The notes under the pieces were generated by a model. The model saw only the letters and a list, made by a program, of their open reading frames with translations, was not told the DNA's origin and did no database searches. Position numbers and translations under genes: made by a program. Positions 1 through 13,224 of a stretch of DNA of 64,000 nucleotides are shown here, in pieces (the first letter of the stretch is position 1; every line of letters starts with the position of its first letter). This stretch comes from Usnea hakonensis (Eukaryota > Ascomycota > Lecanoromycetes > Lecanorales > Parmeliaceae): NCBI GenBank assembly GCA_013423325.1, contig BLJB01000001.1:372001-436000 (forward strand). The letters are read 5' to 3'.

Positions 1-2484
1 TCTCGGGCTCCATTATGTTGATAGACGGTGGCCCGGTTTCCTGGTTTCCATATTTGGCGATATGTGATGCTTCCGGTCCTTCGTCATTGCTGGCTGACGC
101 CATCGAAGGGCTGTCTGGAGGAAGTGCTGCTACAACCGTAGAGACCGAACGGGACCGCGAAGGGCGGGGCGAAAGCAGACCTGGATCCGGATCTACAGTA
201 TCAGGAAGATCTTCGTCCTCTTCCTTGTCGACCTCAACGATAGGCAAAGTAACAGCAAGAAGAAAGACGCTTGGTGCGGCTATGATCCCTAAAAGCTTCT
301 CCCAAAGGTTCTTGTCCTTCCAAGAGTAGAGTGTTGGGAATAGCGTTGATACAAGGATTGGCGGCGATGGAAGAATTTTATAAGGCCACCAGCGCATCGG
401 CTTCTCTTCTGATTCTTGAAAAAGGTTCTGGTGAAAGGTTGACTCGGATCCAATGCTAGACGGTAACCTAATGCTCGGCGTGCGTGACGAAGATCTAAAA
501 TTTTGTTCGTTGTAGTAAGCCGGGAAAGGTGAACGCGGGCTCGAAGCTCTTGACGATTGTGATCCTGAAGACCGCGGTATCTGTATTCTGGGTAATCTTG
601 GTTTCCCAGTCAGCTTTGGTGAGTCTTGGAGCAAGCCAACATCATGCTGCTGAACATCGACTTGAGGCTGAGCTTGATTTCGTGATCCGAGAAGGTTTTC
701 CTCGGGTGGCGCCAGAAGTTCGCCGGATCGAGCGTGTTGCAAAGGAGACATTGGCGCAGGACTCGTAGAGAGATAGCCGAACTCGTCGGCCGCAGGCGAT
801 AAGGATACACTCGGGGCTGAGAGACTTGGCGATTTTCTAGCTGCTCGATGATCTGAGGATACCGCCACTGGTTGCAGCCCCCCATTTGCTGGTGGTGTTG
901 TACCTAAGAGATCTATCTCTGGCACGCGTACCTTGCGCAAGGCTTGGGGGTCAAGTTGGAGACCCTGAGCATCATTCGCAGAAACAGCACGAATGCGATT
1001 CGGGGCGCTCCACTCACCATCTACACTTGGGCGCAAGGAAGTGTTCAGAATGGCGTCATGAGGGTCAAAACCGTCACGGTTGGTATCCGGATTAGAAACC
1101 GTCGAAAGATTGTCCTGTTGTTGCGCCGTTGTATAAGCTGGATCGTCTGAGTATCGTCGAAGATTAATAGGAATGGTTTGAATATTCCTCGATTTTTGTA
1201 AAGACGATAGCACTGCTCTGAACTCGAGTGCGCCTACTAGACTTGGCCTGATTGGATTGGCGGTGTTCCTGCGCTCTCCAGGCTTCCGTCGGCTGACTCT
1301 CATATTACTGCTGATCTCAGCTAGGTAACGGTCCCGAGTCTGATCGTCATCATCTGCTTCTTCCTCCATAGGTTTCAGCAACGGACTTCCTCCTCTCTCC
1401 AAGTTAGCAAAATCGTTGGCCGAGACTGTTCTTGTTGGAGCTCGACTCCCTCTTGCTGCAGCGTCCTCATCATCTTCATCACGGTATGGCTCGTCCTCTG
1501 CTTCATCTGTTCCAGGGATATGGAAATTACCCCGCGCTGCATCTTCTAATAACCTTCGACGAGATTGCCGGCGTAAATACCAATGCCAGAAAACCACCGT
1601 GACCACATAGAACACATAGAATGCGACCATGACGGCGCATTCCCATAGATCCAGGTGGCCATCTGCTAGAAACACCATACTAAAGCTTGCCGCAACAGTG
1701 AAGAACCCGACATCTCTAACAAAGCTCTTTCTTGCAACTTTGAAAGGTCTCACCAAAGCCATTGACCCTGCCACTACAGCAGTAATAAATCCAGCAGCTC
1801 CAATGAGCTCGCCAACGGCCAGACTTCCGCTATTTGTCTTCATTGCAGCGAAAGTAGAAAAGACATCCGGACTGCCGTTCCCAAAGGCTAAGAACGTAAC
1901 ACCCGCCATACTTTCGCTCATACCCAGGATGCTGGCAATGGTACTAAGGTTTATGCAAAAGAAGTCGCTTGCCGCAATGCCGATCGTACTGAAGAGAAGG
2001 CCGGCCCATACTATCAAGATAATGAAGGCGAGAGGTTGAGCCTTGTGCAGCTTGCAATAGTACAATTGTAGGTAGGAGAAGAGACCTGCTTCCTCATCTG
2101 GACAGTTGGCGCGAACGAAGGCGCATTGGTCTTTGGCAGCATGGACGAGTCGGCACTATGGAAAGCGTCGTGAGCTTGATGCATGTATTCCAGTGAAGTC
2201 GCTCCAAATGAGATCCAACGTACTGCCTTGTCCCTCCGCTCCAGCTCTCCACTGCTCCCCTGAAGAAGCGCATTTCTGACGGTGACATGGGCTCGACTGG
2301 ATAGCGCATCATTTGCACCAGCCACGTCATGTTGAAGTCTTCTCTCCTTGAACAAGTTCAATACAGCAATGGCTGTTATCACGAGAATGGTGAGGTAGAA
2401 AGCTCTTGCGGCCGAGTACTTTGGCTTTGGGTGAGTACGTGATGCCTTCTGCACTGGCGTTGGTGCAGGCATTTGTTGGAACAT
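1..2484 (-). CDS. CaCA-superfamily Na+/Ca2+ (K+-independent type) exchanger, C-terminus cut by the window edge
   Basis: Predicted membrane cation/Ca2+ antiporter. Exon 1 is 2484-2224 (87 codons, with an N-terminal hydrophobic segment at about residues 28-45). A 68-nt intron (2156-2223, donor GTACGT, acceptor CCATAG) follows, then exon 2 stays open from 2155 to position 1. Right after the junction comes a Cys-rich stretch (CRLVH..DQCAFVR..CPDEEAG) usual in this family, then the alpha-1 repeat with GNGSPDVFSTF near residue 177 and GELIGAAGF after it. These are the ion-binding residues of the CaCA fold. Further TM segments follow, then a long Ser/Pro/acidic loop of about 400 residues. The alpha-2 repeat must lie outside the window, so about 805 residues are visible. 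It shares a 351-bp divergent promoter with the dipeptidase. The family call is firm; organelle (vacuole or ER/Golgi) and ion preference are not determined. Confidence 0.88.
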
Positions 2485-2835
2485 ATTGAATGCATCATGG
2501 GATGAAAGCTCTCAAATATGAAATGTAGATACAGTCTAGTGAAGCAATTACAGCAAGACAGGACGTAGAAGTAAATAGGATTCAAACGTAATCAAAGGCC
2601 CGCCAAGTAATTCGCCTCCGCTTTACTCCGTAGAAGGGGTATCTCTACTTACAACTACCGAGGCGATAAATACCTTACCATTTGACTTACACAACTTCGG
2701 ACCTAGAGTATAAGGTAGTTCGGAAAAGTAGTGTATTCGTGACCTCTTCTTATTTACCCTAGGTGTGCGCCTCAGCCTCATCCCTCAATGCATAACCTAA
2801 TCTAGATACCTTGAATTTTCACTACAAAGACGAAG
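2485..2835. promoter_or_regulatory. Divergent intergenic promoter region (exchanger / dipeptidase)
   Basis: This 351-bp gap separates two divergent start codons, so it must hold both promoters. It contains several short TAAGGTA/TACCTTA-type words (for example around 2677-2715) that recur in other gaps of this window. I see no clear TATA box and no RNA gene. Confidence 0.5.
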
Positions 2836-4620
2836 ATGTCTTCCGAGACAGATCCTCTCCTGCCTCGAGGGAACACCGCTCCAGAGATCACAGGCTACGG
2901 TTTTTCAAAACCTTACAAGTCGCAGTCTCAGATCGAAGATGACTTCTTAGACTATCCGGAGGATATTGAGGACAAGAACCAGCAACATGAACGTCCGAAA
3001 TACAGCGATAGCTCTCCCCTCCGTATCTTCCTTGTCATCTTTATCATAGTCGTGGGTCTCGCAATGTTGGCGTCTTGGCTCATGCCCGGTGCCTTTGATG
3101 CTCCATGGAAGATGGCCCCGAAAGACGATGTTTTGACAGTCAAGGCCAGGGTCGATAAGATCCTAGCAGAGACTCCTCTGATAGGTCTTCAAAATTTTCT
3201 TTCGTCAGCGCGTTAGTTCGAGCTCTAATTCCAGTATCAGATGGGCATAACGATCTAGCCATTCTGATACGTTTCGCCTTTCAGAACAACATCTATGACA
3301 AGAACTTCACGGACAGGTGGGAGAATGGTGGAATGCCAGCTCAAGTTGACCTTCCACGTCTCAAAACCGGCAGAGCTGGAGGGACATTCTGGTCAGCCGT
3401 AAGTTATATTTTCGGAGCTCTTTTTTCTGTTGCGGTCAGCTTTTGAGCTGCAAGACATTATGCGGCAGCAGGCTTCAAGAGAGGGGCTGACTCTGAACTT
3501 GACAAGTTCGTACTGTGCCCCAAAAATGGCACTGATTTTTCGGACGCGAATTATGTTGAAGGTCAGTCTGAAACATGCTACGTGCGTGGCCTTTTCATAG
3601 GTTGTGTTGCGACCGCTTTCGTCTCGAAAGACAAGTGAAGTTGAATGTTTGTGGCGAGGATAACGCTTACGGTGATCTACAGCCGTATCCACCACACTCT
3701 CCCAGCTAGATCTCATTCGACGCTTGACAGCAGCATACCCTGAAGCTTTCTCCACCTCGAACATTGACAGCAACAGTGCTCTGACTGCGTTCAAAGACCA
3801 CCACCGGCTCATCTCGCCCATCGGCATAGAAGGCTTGCATCAAATCGGCAACTCATTTTCCAACCTTAGGCTTTACCACGCGCTAGGTGCCAAGTACGCC
3901 ACACTGACGTGGAATTGCCACAACGCTTTTGCAGACGCAGCGCTCATTAGGAACTCTTCAGGGCAGATCGTTGCAGGTCACGCTTACTGGGGTGGTCTGA
4001 GCGAAGCCGGCCAGGTCATAGTCACGGAGATGAATAGAATGGGCATGCTTGTCGATCTCTCACACGTGAGTAAAGACACAATGCTCGACGTGCTGGGAGC
4101 TCGTCGAGAGAAGGGCCGTGGCAGCATTGCCCCTGTCATTTTCTCCCACAGCTCGGCATATGCCTTATGCCCCCACCCCCGTAACGTCCAGGACGACGTG
4201 CTCCGACTAGTCAAGCAAACAAATTCCATCGTAATGGTCAACTTCTCCCCCGACTTCATTTCCTGTCTACCGTCAGACTCGGACACTGGCATACCGGACT
4301 TCTACCCCCCAAACTCAACCCTTCATCAAGTCGCCAGACACGTCACCTACATTGGAGATTTGATCGGCTACGACCACGTTGGCTTGGGGAGCGACTTTGA
4401 CGGTATCGAAGCAACCCCCAGAGGATTGGAAGATGTCAGCAAGTTCCCCGACCTGGTGGCCGAGCTCTTGAACATGGGCGTTTCAGACGAGGACGCTGCG
4501 AAAGTTGCAGGGTTGAATATCCTGAGGGTGTGGGGGGACGCGGAGAAACAAGCTACGGAAATGCAGAAACGTGGTGTCCTGCCGGCGCAGGACTTTGTCG
4601 AGAAGATCCGTTTTGGATAG
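2836..4620 (+). CDS. Membrane dipeptidase (renal dipeptidase-like, peptidase family M19)
   Basis: Zinc-dependent dipeptidase predicted as a type II membrane protein of 499 aa. Exons are 2836-3184, 3241-3398, 3507-3561 and 3683-4620; phases agree across all junctions (introns 56, 108 and 121 nt). An acidic N-terminus with a dileucine-like DPLLP is followed by one TM segment at residues 61-83, then the catalytic domain. Metal-site motifs are visible: DGHND (about 117-121, bridging between exons 1 and 2), GIEGLH with the bridging Glu, VDLSHVS, FSHSSA and the late GLGSDFDG. The length fits fungal M19 enzymes. The membrane anchor resembles vacuolar or plasma-membrane forms and differs from the soluble enzymes of epipolythiodioxopiperazine clusters, and no biosynthetic cluster surrounds it. 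The substrate is unknown. Confidence 0.93.
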
Positions 4621-5053
4621 GTAGCCATTCAATTGCACGCTTTGTCTTTTCGTCTGAAAGATCTTCATCGCGTAAAGGCGCAGTATAGGACTGAATAGTC
4701 ATAATCGTGTCTTTGAGTCTTGGAAGACCTCGAGCAAAGTGTCCTCTGCGTGGGGCTCAACCATTGTTCTGGAAGATTGAGCCGTTACTCGGCAAATCTA
4801 CTGGAAAGCTTTCCTGAAGAAATGTCCGGCCATCGAAAGTGTACTGCACCATCCAATTAGTCCACTTCTAGTATGCTCTACATTACCTGGATTCTCGAGA
4901 TGTGAAGGGTCCTAGCATCAAGTTTTGAGAGTGGCAGGTAGGACATCAATTCGGGAGTCAACGGCACCATCATAATATAATTGTTGGTCTTTATTACGTG
5001 TCTACACGATTGCGAGCACAGCACCTATGCTAAGCTCACGTCGTTGTGTCTTC
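4621..5053. other. Convergent 3' intergenic region
   Basis: 433 bp between two facing stop codons. It should contain both 3' UTRs and polyadenylation signals. I see no ORF with family features and no repeat. Confidence 0.5.
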
Positions 5054-6853
5054 TCAACCTTCTATGAACTCAATCATCACGGTGCCATTTTTCAAGCCCG
5101 CTTGCTCAATGGTATCGTCCAGCATGTCCGCCAGATTTTTCTGCATGAATATCAGTTCAAATTCCACCCCCTCTTTGCCTTCGAGCGGGCTAGCTTTCAG
5201 CCACTCGAAAATTCTTTTTACAGAATCGGTAAGCGCAAACCTCCTTACCACTCGGCCGTTTGGGTGACGGAACTGGATTCTTGTGGTATTTGGTGCGTCC
5301 GGCACTGGTTCATTGTGCGGACTTGACGAGGAAATCGTGGAGAATGGTGAAGCAGCCGCTTGTGGTGATCCATTCTTGTGTGAGGGCTCGGAGACATCCA
5401 TCATGTGAGACTCCTCGGGCTCCTTTCCCTTCCCTTCAGCCACATCACTCCCGACGCTGCGTGTCAATTCATCAGGATCAGAGTTTTGCCTTCCTACGGA
5501 CCCTGCAAGGCTAGCCTGTAACGCCATTTCCATCATCTGTTCCTCAGTCATCTTGTCCACTTGCCTCTCTTTCTTTGCTTCTGGTTTTCTTTTCACAACT
5601 GGATTTTTCGCAGAGACCTTCAGGCTGTATCTGTCAAGAAATTCATGTAGCTGCATGAGGAAATCCATCGCTCTCGGTGTGGGTGCACCTGACCAAACTT
5701 TGACTTGTTCTCCGGTCCTCGGGTCAACTATGGCAATGTGAGGGTATGCCTCTTGATTATCCTTGTTTTGAAAGTAGTATTGCACGTATTGGTTGCCTTT
5801 AGGATCATCCTTTGAGTACTGCATGAAGATAAAGTTCTCTTTGACCGTATCCATAATTCCAGGATTCTTCCAAATGTCCCGATTCAGTACCTGGCAATCG
5901 AAGATGGAAGGGTCTTGAATATTGACTAGAATCCATTTCTCACCATCCTTTCCTTGCTGTCTAGCCTGGTCCCAAGGTAACCGTGACATCAATTCGAAAG
6001 GCGGTCGATACATCTCCGCTAAGAGGCTCGATTTTGAAGATGCTTCTGATGCTCCTCCCGTCGCTCGAGCGAGTTGATCTCGATGAGCATCAGGGCGATC
6101 TTCTGTATTATTCCATATTGAGGGTGTGGTGGCTTGATTGAAGATACCATGACGAGCTGTAATTGTCAGTGTTGTTGTTAAAGGTTGGTAAAACCAGAGG
6201 ATTTACTCACTTCGATGTCTTGGCGGCTGTCGCCTGGCTGCCATTCGTTCCGCAATCGCCGCCCTCATCTCGTCCTCGTCAGCTGGATCAAAGGATCCCG
6301 GGCCAACGAGAGTCTCCGTGGTTCGTGCTATAGGCGCTCTGTATCCATGCTCGTCTACCATCTCAGCACCACCTCCACTACTCCTGCCTGGTGCACCGTA
6401 AAACTCTTCTTGTAACCTTCGGGCCAATGCTTCATCGTCATCAACGGCTATCGGTGCTTGGCCGGGGGGTGGAGTGGCGCTGAATGAGGTTTGCAGCGCT
6501 GATGCTGCTCTGCCTGCCGTTGAGGGTTGCTGTGGATTTTGCCTCACGGCATCAGAATCATTATCACCGTCGAAATATTCCGGATCTTCTTGATCGGAAT
6601 CCAAGTGAACAACACCGTCTTCATCTTGGTAACCTCGTCGATACCCTGTCGGTCGAGTAGATGGTGCAGGGACTGGTGGGGGATGAGAGGAGTGCAGAGG
6701 TTGTGCAGAAGACTCTAAATCAGCGCCCTCATTGGCATAGAAAAGCTCGATGGCTTGCTCAGTATTGTTGTCCGCCAAACGTAGATACTGTGCAGCCAGA
6801 GTAGGTGAAGAGCCTGTGATGGAGGCGAACTGAGCTATAAGATCCTCATCCAT
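5054..6853 (-). CDS. UBA-UAS-UBX domain protein, Cdc48/p97 adaptor (Ubx5/UBXN7-like)
   Basis: Likely adaptor that links ubiquitylated substrates to the Cdc48 segregase. Exon 1 is 6853-6211, intron 6157-6210 (GTGAGT...ATTACAG), exon 2 6156-5054; product 581 aa. The N-terminal residues (MDEDLIAQF, then LAAQYLRLADNNTEQAIELFY) form a UBA-like helix bundle. The middle, from MYRPPFELM through the DRYSLKV region, is a thioredoxin-like UAS domain, and a Gln/Met-rich UIM-like helix follows (EEQMMEMALQASLAG). The C-terminus (TTRIQFRHPNGRVVRRFA to VMIEFIEG) is a UBX domain. I chose the internal Met at 6853 because the 20 residues before it (from 6913) do not belong to the UBA. Gene order and promoter sharing with STT4 say nothing further about function. 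Confidence 0.9.
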
Positions 6854-7307
6854 TTTGAGACAATAGGAGTGGTCTTCACGTTGTAGAAGTAATGATGGGA
6901 GAAAGATGATCAAATTTTGAAATGGTAGTGGAAGTTTGGTGCAACTCGTACGCTCATAGCCTAGAATTCCATGGGAAGAACAACCGCGTGGACGGCAGAT
7001 ATTGAAAGTTTTTATTTTGCAAGAGGTGTTACCCTGGTAATAAGAACGTGATGAGGAGGAAGTGTTGGAGGAAATGTTAACCCTTAAGACATATCACCTG
7101 AATGTCAGGTACGAGTAATCAAAGTAGGTAGACAGTAGAAGTAGGTACCAGAAGTATGATGTACTACTTAAACTAAGTGCGCGTTCTTTCCGCGTTTGAT
7201 ACCGCTTCTCTTGGCGTCCTCTGCTGAGCTTCAGTGTACCCACTTGCATTGAGGAGGTACTCTTATGCTCCATTAATAGCTATTAAGCGTGGTATAGGGC
7301 TATCAGA
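6854..7307. promoter_or_regulatory. Divergent promoter region (UBX protein / STT4)
   Basis: 454 bp between two divergent starts. It includes a one-mismatch copy of the recurrent decamer (GTACGAGTAA at 7109-7118) and several GTAGGTA/GTACTTA words at 7120-7170. No coding or RNA feature is visible. Confidence 0.45.
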
Positions 7308-10300
7308 ATGGCAGAGTACGCTTATAGAGAACCGTCAATTTGCGGTGAAGCTAATAGGTCTAGTCTCAAACGTCTCCGCTCGCAAGCATTACAAAAGATA
7401 GCTTCACTGTCTGTCTCATCAACAAAAGCGTCCAAGAAGCAAGATCTGACGAGACTCTACCATGCCTGCCCTGCTGCTGAACCATACAATGCCGGCCAAT
7501 CTCTTTCGCAGTCTCCGATTACCCTGTCCGAGCTTGACGTCTTGCTTGCTCTCTGTAAGGCCGCACCACTGCTCGACCATGTGGATGACGCAGACCGGCT
7601 TTTCAGGCAGCTGTCACCTTACCTGCTAGAGGCACACGCCCAAGCCATTGCCCCCTCACCTTTCCTACGCTTGATTAAACCATCACCTTGGGAAGCACTC
7701 AGCTGCAACTTGACCAGCGCTCTCCTCGCAATCGGAATCCGGCATCCAGACCTTCATGACCCAATTTTCCGCTGCATGACAGGCTACTTGCGCAACTGCT
7801 TGAAAAGCGTCAATACGATTGCTGCAAACCCTTCTCGTTCTGAGGGATCGAGTAACGACAATGGTATCGAAGAAAATCTTGAGATAGCGGCGGTGTCAGT
7901 GTCCCTGTTGGGGTTTTTGGACTCTGCTTCCCTCTACACAAACTTCTACAGTGTCTCTGAAATTTATGACGTGGTGGAACTACTCCGCCAGATACTAGAT
8001 GAGAATCTTATGGTTTCAGTGGAGGGTGTTTTCTCTTCTATTCGCACCTCTGAAAGTAGCTCGAGGATTTTGGTGGATTGGAAGTCATACACCAAACGTT
8101 ATGCCGCCTCGGGAAGACCACTGGGAGCGATGCTTCTGCAGCGTGGGTTCATGAGACTTTTAGTGTCCTGCAGTTCCTTACAAGTATCTTCGGCCGAAAA
8201 TTTGCAGAAAACTGACATATTCGATTTGATGATGAGCGAGGGACATCCCTCTTTTCAGGAGCACCAGGAAGCCACTACATCTCTGTTGGAATTGCTATCC
8301 GATGTTGCAGCTGAATCAATGCGGTTGCTTGAAGATGGATCTGACTATCTTCAGCTTGGCTCAGCATGGCAGCAGCGATTGGCCTTTGCTGTCAAAGCAC
8401 ACACTTTACACACTTTTCTAAATTGCATGGTAGTGGACGAGGAGATTGCCGACGCTGATATTCTCTTGTCATGGCTTGAAGATACCATGGCGGATCCCAT
8501 TCAGATGGCCGATGATACTTTAGCATGTGTTGTACTAAAGTCAATGGCGGTAGTTGCTAAGTTCTCTCCTGCAATCGCTTCCAACCTCAGTCACTCTCTT
8601 CCAAGGTTTATTGTGCAGGGCGGAGCCAAAGGCGAGACAGTCATCGTAGCCGCTCGCAGCTTGACGTCGGTACTCCGTATGCTGCCCCAAGATGCAGTGA
8701 TCACGGGTCTCTATTCGCTGGGAAATGTCCTAAGCGCGCGAACCGGTACCGACAAGGCTGTTGGTAATTCAGACGTGCCAAATGGGACTGCCAATCCTTC
8801 GAAAACCACGTCGCAATACACCCAGCATTCTACTGGTAGTGCCATCTCGTTAGATATAAGTGGCGAGGAGGAAACGGCTGCTGCTTATGGCAATATAGTG
8901 CGCACCATTGTCAGCATCGCAAACATTTGTCAAGACGAAAAGATAACGGCACTAGTTCAATCAATGCTTCTTCAAAAGCTCGCGAGAGTGAGCTTAATAG
9001 TAGACTTACATATTATAACGGAAGTTGCCAGACTCGCCACGTTTGGGGGTTTCGTCGAGTTCAAATCGCTGCTCAAGCTATACGCGAGACTCGGTCATGA
9101 TGCTATCATGAATGGTAACCAGATCCTCTTAGACACAGTAAGTTTGGACTCACGTTAACAACAACGTTTGTACTTACAGTCGTAATCAGGTCAAGAACGC
9201 AAGACTATTCATCGCGAAAGCTTTGGACCGCGATTCGCCCTTGTATCAAATTTACTTGGTCCATCTACTCGAGACAATCGTCAGCAAGGGAGACGTCCAT
9301 GAAAGCGATAATACTCATCAGACTGACATCGATCTTGCCGCTCGAGAGATCGTAGAGTTGCTCTCGCCTTTAGCCACTCTTGCTACCGTTGGAACAGAAA
9401 GAGAGAGCATTAGCAATGACGAGAATGTTGCGCGTCTCCGTCAGGAAGTATGGTTCAACATGGTTGTGCACGGCATCACTCCGACATCCTCATACGGCCA
9501 ACAGTGTGGAAACGAATTACGTGCTCTTGCGATGCAATCGAGACCGCTCATTCCTGAAGATCGTGCTGATCAATTCGAAAGCGAAATCGAGCTTAACGCG
9601 GTATTGCGACGAGGAATGAATGCTCCCCATACAGCAGAACAGAAGAAGCGACTCATTCTGCTATTGCCAAAATGCGAATCATATATCAGAGGCTTGAGCT
9701 ATCCGAAGGTTTTATTTCTCAGTGCCGCGTACCTAGTAGAGACATTACGCGCAGGTGCGGGTGATTGCTCCCATGTCCTGACCTATTTCTTGGATCCGAG
9801 TCTCAATGGCAGCGCAATGGAGAACTGTATGGGAGCAATCGTAGAGGAAGTTATGACCGTCTATCTGAGGAGGAACATGACGGCGCCTGAGCAAGACAAC
9901 TCAGCGCCTTTAATTGCTATACAGCTAGCATCCATGTTTACTGGCTGCTGTCACCGAATTTCTAGGGTACAGCAGGTCGCTGCTTCTTGCGCTGACCAGA
10001 TAATCAGTTATATGCCCTCTTCCCTTTGCCAGAAGTCGTCATTATTTGCTCTTCTAGAATTGCTTTCAATCTTGTGGACGAGTTGTCTCGAAGCGGAGCT
10101 AGATGAGTATGAGTTGAAAGCAAACTACGTTTCTGTGCGTGGCAGAGTTTCAGTGGAGCTTTCGGATGACTATGATCTTCGAACAAGCACGCTCAATAAC
10201 CTGTACAGGCGGGCCAAAAACTGGGTGATGGCTGTCATTAATATCGCGCCTCTTGACGTTAAAGGTTTGCTTCAAACATATCTTTCTGAGTATGATGATG

Positions 10301-13224
10301 AGGGAACGTATGGCCACGTGTCCTTAGGAAGAAGCTTTGCACTGGAGATGGGTTCAGTCATACCGTCATCGGATCAGAAACTAGCAGTCATCGACCGTCA
10401 TGGGGAGTGTAACATCAATACCGCCTCTGATTTCATTGCTCAATACACCACCCGCCAGGAGTATCGCTATGCCGATGCTTTGCCCGATTACGATGACGAG
10501 TGGGCAGCTTTTCTACATCTCAAAGGGAAGGCAACCCAGCCTTCAGACGGGTCCACTATAGAGGCAGGGGACGATGAAGCTATCTTAGCTCACTTAGAAC
10601 GTCGCACAATGGACAGCCGATTTGTCTCCATTGGGGAGTTGCGTGATATCCTTCGACGAGCCGCTGCTCTTCTATGCAGAAGTACCAAGGATCAATGTGC
10701 CATCGTACAATATCTTGTAGGAATACCCTTCGCAATGTTCACTAAGCAATCCATAAAACTCGGCATATCATTGTGGCTAGGCGTTATAAACGAGAATCCC
10801 TACATGGAGCCAAGACTCCTCGCAGTAATCGCCGAGAATTGGGAGAAAACTGTGAGGAGCCGTATTGGTGTCTTCAGTCGTAAGCTTCAGCATCTTGACC
10901 CGTTCTGCATCAAAGAAGAGTTTGCGCCTTCGGAGAAGAACGCCTTGATGAAAAAACAACAAGCAGCTCACAATCTGATTGCACCTCATCTTCGAATTCT
11001 GCAATTCCTCTCAAGCCATTTTAATGCCGGCCGATTGGGGAGTCCAGATTCGCAACGGATCTATTATAAGCTTGTAGTTGCAACACTGGAAGGGCTGAAG
11101 AAATCTGCCGGCCATCCTCTCGCTCGTGAATTCCACTTTCAGGTGATCCTCTTCGGGCTCAACATTCTCAAACATGGGACTAGTATCGATCAAGGTGCCC
11201 GGTGGAGACTGAAAGATAACATCTTAAGCGCTGCGTTGTCTTGGTTCAGTCATCCACCAAGATGGTCATTTGGAGGAAATCGCCTGCAGATCAGAGCGGA
11301 GGTTGGATTGATAGCTGATGTTAGAACCTCCCTGCAAAAAGTGTCTTCTCTGTTCGCCAAGAGTATGGCAACACTGCAATCTCTTGCTACAAAACAAGAG
11401 TTGCTTTTAATGCTGGTCGAAGACGAGCTTATGCGTTTGGTCGTTTGGCTCTACCCGCTTGATCACGAAAAGCGGCACCTCTTCTCGCCGGGGCATACCG
11501 GCAAGGTTCCTTCCGATGCAGCACTTTTCTCAGTGTTGGGTACTGCATTTGCAGAAAATGCTAGCCTGGCTGTGCAACTTACTGCTCGCTTTGGGTCTTC
11601 AAAGTTTGCGAGTGAAGTTCGATCGATGCTTTTGAAGTCCCCATTCTGTGCGATTGCAGAGCCTGATGCGCTTCACATTCTCGTTGGGGCCTCACTGCCA
11701 GCTGATATCTCTGTCCATCTCAAATACCTACTCTATTGGGCTCCTGTAAATCCCGTCACGGCTGTCACGTATTTTTTGCCCGAATATCGCAACGACCCGT
11801 TCATTATCCAGTACGCCATGCGCGCACTGGAGAGCCATTCAGTTGATGTTACTTTTTTCTATGTTCCTCAAATAGTCCAAATACTCCGTTATGATGTGCT
11901 TGGGTACGTTCAGCGATATATCATCGAGACAGCGAAGTTCTCGCAGCTTTTCGCTCATCAGATCATCTGGAACATGACTGCGAACGCTTACAAAGACGAA
12001 GACTCAAGCATCGAAGACTCACTGAAGCCAACGTTAGACATTGTTCAAAACAGGATGACGGCTAGTTTCTCGAGTACGGATCAATCTTTCTACGAGCGAG
12101 AGTTCGCTTTCTTCAATGAGATTACAGACATCTCTGGCAAGCTTCGACCCTTCATCAAGAAAAGCAAACCGGAGAAGAAGCAAAAGATCGAGGAGGAATT
12201 GCGGAAGATCAAGGTTGAAGTAGGCGTCTACTTGCCTAGCAATCCTGATGGTACGGTAATCGGCATTGATCGAAAATCTGGTAAACCCTTACAAAGTCAC
12301 GCCAAAGCGCCTTACATGGCCACGTTCCGGATCAAGAAGAACCGCGGCGGTATGGAAGGGACGGATAATATGCTGGAAAAGACGAACCAAAACGAGGACC
12401 AGGGCGAAAACGAAGCAGTTACCCAAGAAGACACGTACGAAGTGTGGCAGTCGGCCATATTCAAAGTAGGGGACGATTGTCGGCAAGATGTGCTAGCCTT
12501 GCAGATGATTGCCGCATTCCGGGGCATATTCAACAACGTGGGCCTAGATGTATATGTCTACCCATACAGAGTGACCGCCACAGCCCCTGGATGTGGCGTC
12601 ATTGACGTCCTGCCTAATTCGATATCCAGAGACATGCTAGGTCGAGAAGCAGTCAATGGATTGTACGACTACTTTGTGTCCAAGTACGGTGCCCAGAACT
12701 CGATAAGGTTTCAAGAAGCCCGAAACAACTTTGTCAAGAGCATGGCAGCCTACTCTGTCATCTCGTACCTCCTCCAATTCAAGGACAGACACAATGGGAA
12801 CATCATGGTAGACGACGCCGGACACATCCTTCACATTGACTTTGGTTTCTGCTTCGACATCGCCCCCGGTGGTGTGCGGTTCGAGCGGGCACCTTTCAAG
12901 CTCACCTCTGAAATGGTGGCGGTGATGGGGGGCAGCACGTCGTCGCAATCATACAAGTGGTTTGAGGAACTCTGCATCAAGGCGTTCCTGGCCTCGAGAC
13001 AGTACACGGAGAAATTGTGTCACATTGTAGTGCTCATGCTTGGCAGCGGCTTGCCGTGCTTCAAACCGGAGACGATTGCTCATTTACGGCAAAGGTTTGT
13101 GCTGGAGAAGAGCGAGAGGGAAGCGGCCGACTTCATGAGGGATTTGATCAAGAAAAGTTATAGCAGCTATTCGACCAAAGGTTATGATCAGTTTCAACTG
13201 CTAACAAATGGTATACCTTATTAA
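7308..13224 (+). CDS. stt4: Phosphatidylinositol 4-kinase, Stt4/PI4KIII-alpha type
   Basis: Makes PI4P at the plasma membrane, which feeds PI(4,5)P2 synthesis, actin and cell-wall signalling. Exon 1 is 7308-9137 (610 codons), intron 9138-9189 (GTAAGT...TCAG, phase 0), exon 2 9190-13224; product 1954 aa, the usual size for Stt4. Most of the protein is a helical solenoid with the PIK accessory region. The C-terminal kinase domain shows the lipid-kinase hallmarks: GDDCRQD near the ATP-binding Lys, the catalytic loop FKDRHNGN and the metal-binding HIDFGF. Activation-loop residues (PGGVRFERAPFKLT) fit type III alpha PI4K better than Pik1. The exact end is the stop at 13222-13224. Nothing looks broken. 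Confidence 0.97.
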